NCBI GenBank assembly: GCA_030271565.1
Contig: JARXKR010000024.1
Coordinates: 1-18,908, forward strand
Origin: Pseudomonadota bacterium
Lineage (GTDB): Bacteria > Pseudomonadota > Alphaproteobacteria > Sphingomonadales > Sphingomonadaceae
Length of the DNA stretch: 18,908 bases
Reading direction: 5' to 3'
Positions within the stretch are counted from its first letter, which is position 1; the number at the start of each line of letters is the position of its first letter. A program made the position numbers and the translations under genes. Shown piece by piece: positions 15,066-18,908 of the stretch. The notes beneath the pieces are model-generated. The model saw nothing but the letters and a program-made list of their open reading frames with translations. It was not told the DNA's origin and did no database searches.

Positions 15066-15144
15066 TATAGATGTCGATCAACTCGAGGTGGCATTAGTTG
15101 CCCCGCCCGGTCGGGCCGGACGGGGCGCTGGCAGTGCCGCAGCC

Positions 15145-15807
15145 TCAATCCTGCGGCAACCGCCAGGTTACGGTCCCGCTGAAGCTGCCCGGAACTTTTG
15201 CGCCGGTCTCGTCGGTCGCGGGGGTAAACCGGGCGCGGCGGGTGAGGACCGCACAGGTCGTGCTGTCGAGCTCGGCATGGCCGCTGCTCGTCGTCACCGT
15301 GCACGAGTTCACCTTGCCTGCGGCGTCGATGCTGAGCCGGTAGCGCGTCGAGCCTTCCTGCTCGCGCTGGAGCCCGATCGTGGGATAGTCATTGGTGGTC
15401 ACCCAGCCGCCGGTATAGCCCAGCGGACGCGCTGCCTTGGGGGCGAAGGTCGGAACCGGGGGCGGGGTGGGGCTCGGCCGCGGGATGTCGATCCCTCCGC
15501 CGTCGCCGCCCACGATGGTGTTGTCGGGCGCGAAGGTCGGCAGGGTTGTAGGGCCAAGGTCGACCGGATCGATGAGCGGGCGCACCGGAGCTACGTCAAT
15601 CGGGTGGCTGGTTGGCGGCGGCACAGTAACCGGCGGCTTGGGGGTCTCGGGAGTAACCTGGTAGGTTTCCACGCGGGTCGGCACCGGGCGGCTAATCGTC
15701 ATGGTCAGCCCGGCGATCACCGCCCAGGCAATCCCCACCTCGAGCGCCAGAACCGAGGCGCCTGCACCCCACTTGCGATTGGTCATGTTAGCATCAGCAT
15801 AGGCCAT
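15145..15807 (-). CDS. TonB-like energy transducer
   Basis: This 220-residue inner-membrane protein has the TonB layout: a short cytoplasmic N terminus, one membrane anchor (about residues 16-38), a proline-rich periplasmic spacer (about 40-125, TPETPKPPVTVPPPTSHP and PSPTPPPVP), and a C-terminal TonB fold (about 135-220) with YPTIGLQREQEGSTRYRLSID and RARFTPATDETG. Two cysteines in the C-terminal domain (NSCTV and TTCAV) could form a disulfide. TonB transmits proton-motive force to outer-membrane receptors via ExbB-ExbD; neither is encoded here, so this may be an accessory TonB. AGGAG lies about 8 bases before the ATG at 15807. It diverges from a GST gene. Confidence 0.88.
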   Translation of the reverse strand: MAYADANMTNRKWGAGASVLALEVGIAWAVIAGLTMTISRPVPTRVETYQVTPETPKPPVTVPPPTSHPIDVAPVRPLIDPVDLGPTTLPTFAPDNTIVGGDGGGIDIPRPSPTPPPVPTFAPKAARPLGYTGGWVTTNDYPTIGLQREQEGSTRYRLSIDAAGKVNSCTVTTSSGHAELDSTTCAVLTRRARFTPATDETGAKVPGSFSGTVTWRLPQD

Positions 15808-15885
15808 GGCACCGTCTCCTCTGGTGGAGCGCCGCCGCTGGCCCGGTTGCCGAGTCGCAGTTTGAGCGACGCCTGAATGTATGTG

Positions 15886-15913
15886 ATGTTATAACATGAT
15901 TCGTTGTTGTCAA
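15886..15913 (-). promoter_or_regulatory. Sigma70-like promoter of the TonB-like gene with palindromic operator candidate
   Basis: On the minus strand a perfect TTGACA (15908-15913) is followed after 16 bases by TAACAT (15886-15891), giving a leader of about 70 bases before ATG 15807. The -10 lies inside a perfect 12-bp palindrome, ATGTTATAACAT (15886-15897). On the plus strand the same palindrome contains TGTTATAAC, an extended -10-like sequence facing the GST gene. The region is AT-rich compared with its surroundings. A repressor bound to the palindrome would block both promoters; no regulator is identified. Confidence 0.6.
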
Positions 15914-15984
15914 GTCGCACAGTTGGACACTGGTCTGCACTGGCTTTGCTGCTAGTCTCCACCGCCAGCCGAGGGAGAGCAGCC

Positions 15985-16617
15985 ATGCCGAAATTCTACG
16001 ATTTCCAGCGCGCACCCAGCCCGCGCCGGGCGCGCATCGTGCTCGCCGAAAAAGGCATCGCGCACGAGGTGCAGCTGATCGACCTCGCCGCTGGTGAGCA
16101 ATTGACCGGCGCCTACCGCGCGATCAACCCTGCCTGCACCGTCCCCGCGCTGGTGCTCGACGATGGCGCGGTACTCACCGACAACGCCGGGATCGCCGCC
16201 TGGGCCGAAGCGGTCCAGCCGCAGCCGCCGCTGCTCGGCACCACCCCCACTGAAAAGGCGGCGGTGGCGAGCTGGAATGCGAAGATCGAGAGTGAGTGCT
16301 TCGCGGCGATCGCCGAAGTGCTGCGCAACACCTCCAAAGGCATGGTTGACCGCGCGCTGCCCGGGCCCGACAACTTCGCGCAGATCCCCGAACTGGCGGC
16401 GCGCGGCCGCACCCGTCTGCTGCAATTCCTCAGCCGTTTCGAGGAACACATGACCGGGCGCGAATGGGTTGCAACCGATGCCTTTACCCTTGCCGACATC
16501 ACCGCCGGGGTCGCGCTCGATTTTGCCGGCTGGGTCAAGGTCGATGCGAACGAATGCCGCCCGGCGATTGCCGCATGGCGCGAGCGGTTGATGGCAAGGC
16601 CATCGTTCGGACTCTGA
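15985..16617 (+). CDS. Glutathione S-transferase family protein
   Basis: This 210-residue cytoplasmic protein has an N-terminal thioredoxin-like domain (residues 1-79) with candidate catalytic S12 in RAPSPRRARI, the cis-proline motif CTVPALVL (P49) and the glutathione-binding TDNAGIAAW turn. An all-helical C-terminal domain follows, including the TLADITAGVALDF N-capping motif. It probably conjugates or reduces electrophiles with glutathione; the class is uncertain. ATG 15985 has GAGGGAGAG upstream at a good distance. The frame extends to 15904, but that stretch is promoter DNA. It is followed by katE on the same strand, with an independent stress-type promoter motif between them. Confidence 0.9.
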   Translation: MPKFYDFQRAPSPRRARIVLAEKGIAHEVQLIDLAAGEQLTGAYRAINPACTVPALVLDDGAVLTDNAGIAAWAEAVQPQPPLLGTTPTEKAAVASWNAKIESECFAAIAEVLRNTSKGMVDRALPGPDNFAQIPELAARGRTRLLQFLSRFEEHMTGREWVATDAFTLADITAGVALDFAGWVKVDANECRPAIAAWRERLMARPSFGL

Positions 16618-16644
16618 CTTTTCCCTGTCAGAACCGATAGTTGG

Positions 16645-16669
16645 GGAACGCGGTGCAGTCTGCCGCGTT
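16645..16669 (+). promoter_or_regulatory. EcfG-type (general stress) promoter motif of katE
   Basis: GGAAC (16645-16649) and CGTT (16666-16669) are separated by 16 bases. This is an exact match to the alphaproteobacterial EcfG consensus GGAAC-N16/17-CGTT. The expected transcript would start about 35-40 bases before ATG 16714. Gene content (catalase) fits this regulon. The motif is superimposed on a perfect inverted repeat, AACGCGG-N9-CCGCGTT (16647-16669). Confidence 0.7.
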
Positions 16670-16713
16670 GGCGAATTGTACTTCCTTGCCTCTCCCTACC
16701 GATCGGATTCCCT

Positions 16714-18885
16714 ATGCCCAAAAAGCCCGCCGCTTCGCCTGCACTCGATAACGCCCTGCAAGATCATGCCCCCGGAGCCGGGACGACCGCGCCGGCCGAG
16801 AACCTCGGCAATGCGGGCGAGACCCATCAGGATGTCGGCCATGACGGCGATCATGCGGACGCCGCCGCGCACTTGACCACCAATTTCGGGATGCGGATCG
16901 CTGACAATCAGAACAGCCTGCGTGCCGGGGAGCGCGGCCCGACGCTGCTCGAAGATTTCGTGCTGCGCGAGAAGATTTTCCATTTCGACCACGAACGCAT
17001 CCCCGAACGGATCGTCCACGCGCGCGGATCGGGCGCGCACGGGGTGTTCGAATGCACCAAGGCAATTCCCGAACTGACCAAGGCGTCGCTGTTCCAGAAG
17101 GTCGGCAACGGCTGCCCGGTGTTCACCCGCTTTTCGACGGTGGCCGGGGGCGCCGGGTCGGTCGATACCCCGCGCGACGTGCGCGGCTTTGCGGTCAAGC
17201 TCTACACCGATAGCGGCAACTGGGATCTGGTCGGCAACAACATCCCGGTGTTCTTCATCCAGGACGCGATCAAGTTTCCCGATCTGGTCCATGCAGTGAA
17301 GATGGAGGCCGACCGCGGCTTCCCTCAGGCCGCCAGCGCTCACGACACTTTCTGGGACTTCATCGGCCTGATGCCCGAGGCGATGCACATGATCATGTGG
17401 GCAATGTCCGACCGGGCGATTCCGCGCACGCTGCGCAACATCGAAGGGTTCGGCGTCCACACCTTCCGTTTGGTCAACGCCAAGGGCGAGGGCAGCTTCG
17501 TCAAGTTCCACTGGAAACCGGTGCTCGGCCTTGCCTCGACCACCTGGGACGAGGCGGTCAAGCTCGCCGGGGCCGACCCCGATTTCCACCGCCGCGACCT
17601 GTTCGAGGCGATCGACAGCGGCCACTTCCCCGCGTGGGATCTGGGCGTGCAGGTGTTCGACGAGAAGTTCGCCGCCGCACAGCCCTATGACGTGCTCGAT
17701 GCGACCAAGCTGGTTCCCGAAGAGGATGTGCCGGTGCAAGTCATCGGGCGGATGACGCTCAACCGCAACGTCGACAACTTCTTCGCCGAGACCGAACAGG
17801 TCGCGTTCATGCCCACCAACGTGATCCCGGGGATCGACTTCAGCAACGACCCGCTGCTCCAGGGGCGGCTGTTCTCCTACCTCGACACGCAGAAGTCGCG
17901 GCTCGGTACCACCAACTTCCACCAGATCCCGATCAACGCGCCCAAGTGCCCGTTCCACAACTTCCAGCGCGATGGGATGATGCAGACGCTGGTCCCGACC
18001 GGCCGCGCCAATTACGAGCCCAACAGCCTGGCCGAAGCAGGCGAAACCACCGGCCCGCGCGCTTGCCCCGAAACCGGCTTCTCCAGCTTTACCGCCAATG
18101 ACGAGCGCAACGAAGGCAGCGAAAAGCTGCGCATCCGGGCGGAGACCTTCGCCGATCACTACAGTCAGGCGACGTTGTTCTATAAATCGCAAACCGCCAA
18201 CGAACAGGCGCACATCGCCTCGGCGCTGGTGTTCGAATTGTCCAAGGTGACGCTCGAACACGTTCGTACCCGCGTGCTCGGCCGCCTGCGCAATATCGAC
18301 GAGAACCTCGCCAAGCGGGTCGCCGCAGGCCTCGCCATGCCGCTCCCGGCCAAAGCCAAGGCCGCGCGCGAACCGGTGGCAATGCCGGTGTCGGACATGC
18401 TCTCGATCCAGAAACGCGCCGCCAAGCTGTCGCCCAAGGATTCGCTGATCGGCCGCACGGTCGGCATCCTGTTCGCCGAAGGGTCCGACAAGGCCGCGAT
18501 CATGCAGCTCAAGGGTGAGATCGAGGCGGCCGGCGGCCGGGTCAAGCTGGTCGCGCCCAAGATCGGCGAAACCCCGGTCAAGGGCGGCACGCTCAAGGCC
18601 GACGCGCAGCTGGCCGGCGCGCCCTCGGTGGTGTTCGATGCCGTCGCGGCGATGCTGATGCCCGAAGCCGCAGCCAAGCTGGCCAAGGATGCGGGCGCGG
18701 TCGCTTGGTTCGCCGACGCCAACTTCCACTGCAAGACGATCGCGGCTTGCGGCGGCACCCGCGAACACCTGCTGCCCCGCGCCAATGTCGAAATCGACGA
18801 CGGCGTACCGTTCCCCGAAGACTTCATGCAGGTCGGCGCGGTGCGGCACTGGGACCGCGAGCCCAAGGTGCGCGATCTGGCCTGA
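16714..18885 (+). CDS. katE: Large-subunit (clade 2, HPII-type) catalase
   Basis: This 723-residue heme catalase converts H2O2 to water and O2 in the cytoplasm. It has an N-terminal arm (1-75), then the catalase core with catalytic H102 (RIVHARGSGAHG), the distal asparagine in DLVGNNIPVFF (175/176), and proximal heme ligand Y389 (RLFSYLDTQKSRLG). The C-terminal flavodoxin/DJ-1-like domain (about 575-723) of large-subunit catalases is present. Length is close to E. coli HPII (753). The residue 23 before the heme tyrosine, His in HPII, is M366 here (AFMPTNV). ATG 16714 has no clear Shine-Dalgarno, but the protein start fits the family. An EcfG-type promoter motif lies upstream. The stop TGA is 23 bases before the window end. 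Confidence 0.95.
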   Translation: MPKKPAASPALDNALQDHAPGAGTTAPAENLGNAGETHQDVGHDGDHADAAAHLTTNFGMRIADNQNSLRAGERGPTLLEDFVLREKIFHFDHERIPERIVHARGSGAHGVFECTKAIPELTKASLFQKVGNGCPVFTRFSTVAGGAGSVDTPRDVRGFAVKLYTDSGNWDLVGNNIPVFFIQDAIKFPDLVHAVKMEADRGFPQAASAHDTFWDFIGLMPEAMHMIMWAMSDRAIPRTLRNIEGFGVHTFRLVNAKGEGSFVKFHWKPVLGLASTTWDEAVKLAGADPDFHRRDLFEAIDSGHFPAWDLGVQVFDEKFAAAQPYDVLDATKLVPEEDVPVQVIGRMTLNRNVDNFFAETEQVAFMPTNVIPGIDFSNDPLLQGRLFSYLDTQKSRLGTTNFHQIPINAPKCPFHNFQRDGMMQTLVPTGRANYEPNSLAEAGETTGPRACPETGFSSFTANDERNEGSEKLRIRAETFADHYSQATLFYKSQTANEQAHIASALVFELSKVTLEHVRTRVLGRLRNIDENLAKRVAAGLAMPLPAKAKAAREPVAMPVSDMLSIQKRAAKLSPKDSLIGRTVGILFAEGSDKAAIMQLKGEIEAAGGRVKLVAPKIGETPVKGGTLKADAQLAGAPSVVFDAVAAMLMPEAAAKLAKDAGAVAWFADANFHCKTIAACGGTREHLLPRANVEIDDGVPFPEDFMQVGAVRHWDREPKVRDLA

Positions 18886-18908
18886 TCGTCAGCCCCCCTC
18901 GTCATCCG

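Noticed and set aside
14953..15081. N-terminal extension of the JmjC protein to 15081
   Set aside because: The extra 43 residues only translate the GC-rich inverted repeat (SPTPGPSPPGRG type), a common over-annotation artefact.
16696..18849. A 717-codon open frame on the minus strand opposite katE
   Set aside because: It is exactly antisense to a full-length catalase with all active-site motifs. Its translation is rich in Arg, Gly and His without domain patterns, as is common for antisense frames in GC-rich genes.

Overview
The window is about 18.9 kb of GC-rich, densely packed chromosomal DNA. Codon usage, Sphingomonadales-style intergenic repeats, HWE-family histidine kinases, a TonB-like protein and an EcfG-type promoter motif all suggest an alphaproteobacterium, most likely a sphingomonad (Erythrobacteraceae or Sphingomonadaceae). 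That placement is inference. I see no rRNA, tRNA, CRISPR array, phage or IS element.

Layout. (1) 51-5258, all on +: metZ (methionine synthesis), an HWE kinase with two PAS domains, a 117-bp inverted-repeat element, apaG, a short GcvA-like LysR regulator and a second HWE kinase with one PAS domain. (2) 5271-5319: two abutting hairpins lie between the second kinase and a convergent CsbD-like stress gene. (3) 5597-8198: a secreted metal-dependent amidohydrolase (-) and an MFS transporter (+) diverge from a 97-bp gap. (4) 8260-12530, +: an alpha/beta hydrolase, an exported DUF3857/transglutaminase-like protein and an ATP-grasp ligase overlapping the latter's 3' end. (5) 14952-12499, -: a tight operon of JmjC/cupin-like protein, polysaccharide deacetylase and low-molecular-weight tyrosine phosphatase, whose last stop codon lies inside the 3' end of the ATP-grasp gene. 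(6) 15145-16617: a TonB-like gene (-) and a glutathione S-transferase gene (+) diverge from a promoter region with a perfect 12-bp palindrome. (7) 16714-18885, +: a large-subunit catalase (katE) preceded by a GGAAC-N16-CGTT motif.

Themes. The catalase, CsbD-like protein, GST and two HRxxN-containing HWE kinases are consistent with general stress physiology (PhyR-NepR-EcfG), although phyR, nepR and ecfG are not in the window. The most system-like stretch is 9188-14952, which combines envelope or polysaccharide enzymes with an ATP-grasp ligase and a JmjC-type oxygenase. It could be a cell-surface glycan or peptide modification module, but no substrate can be named from sequence.
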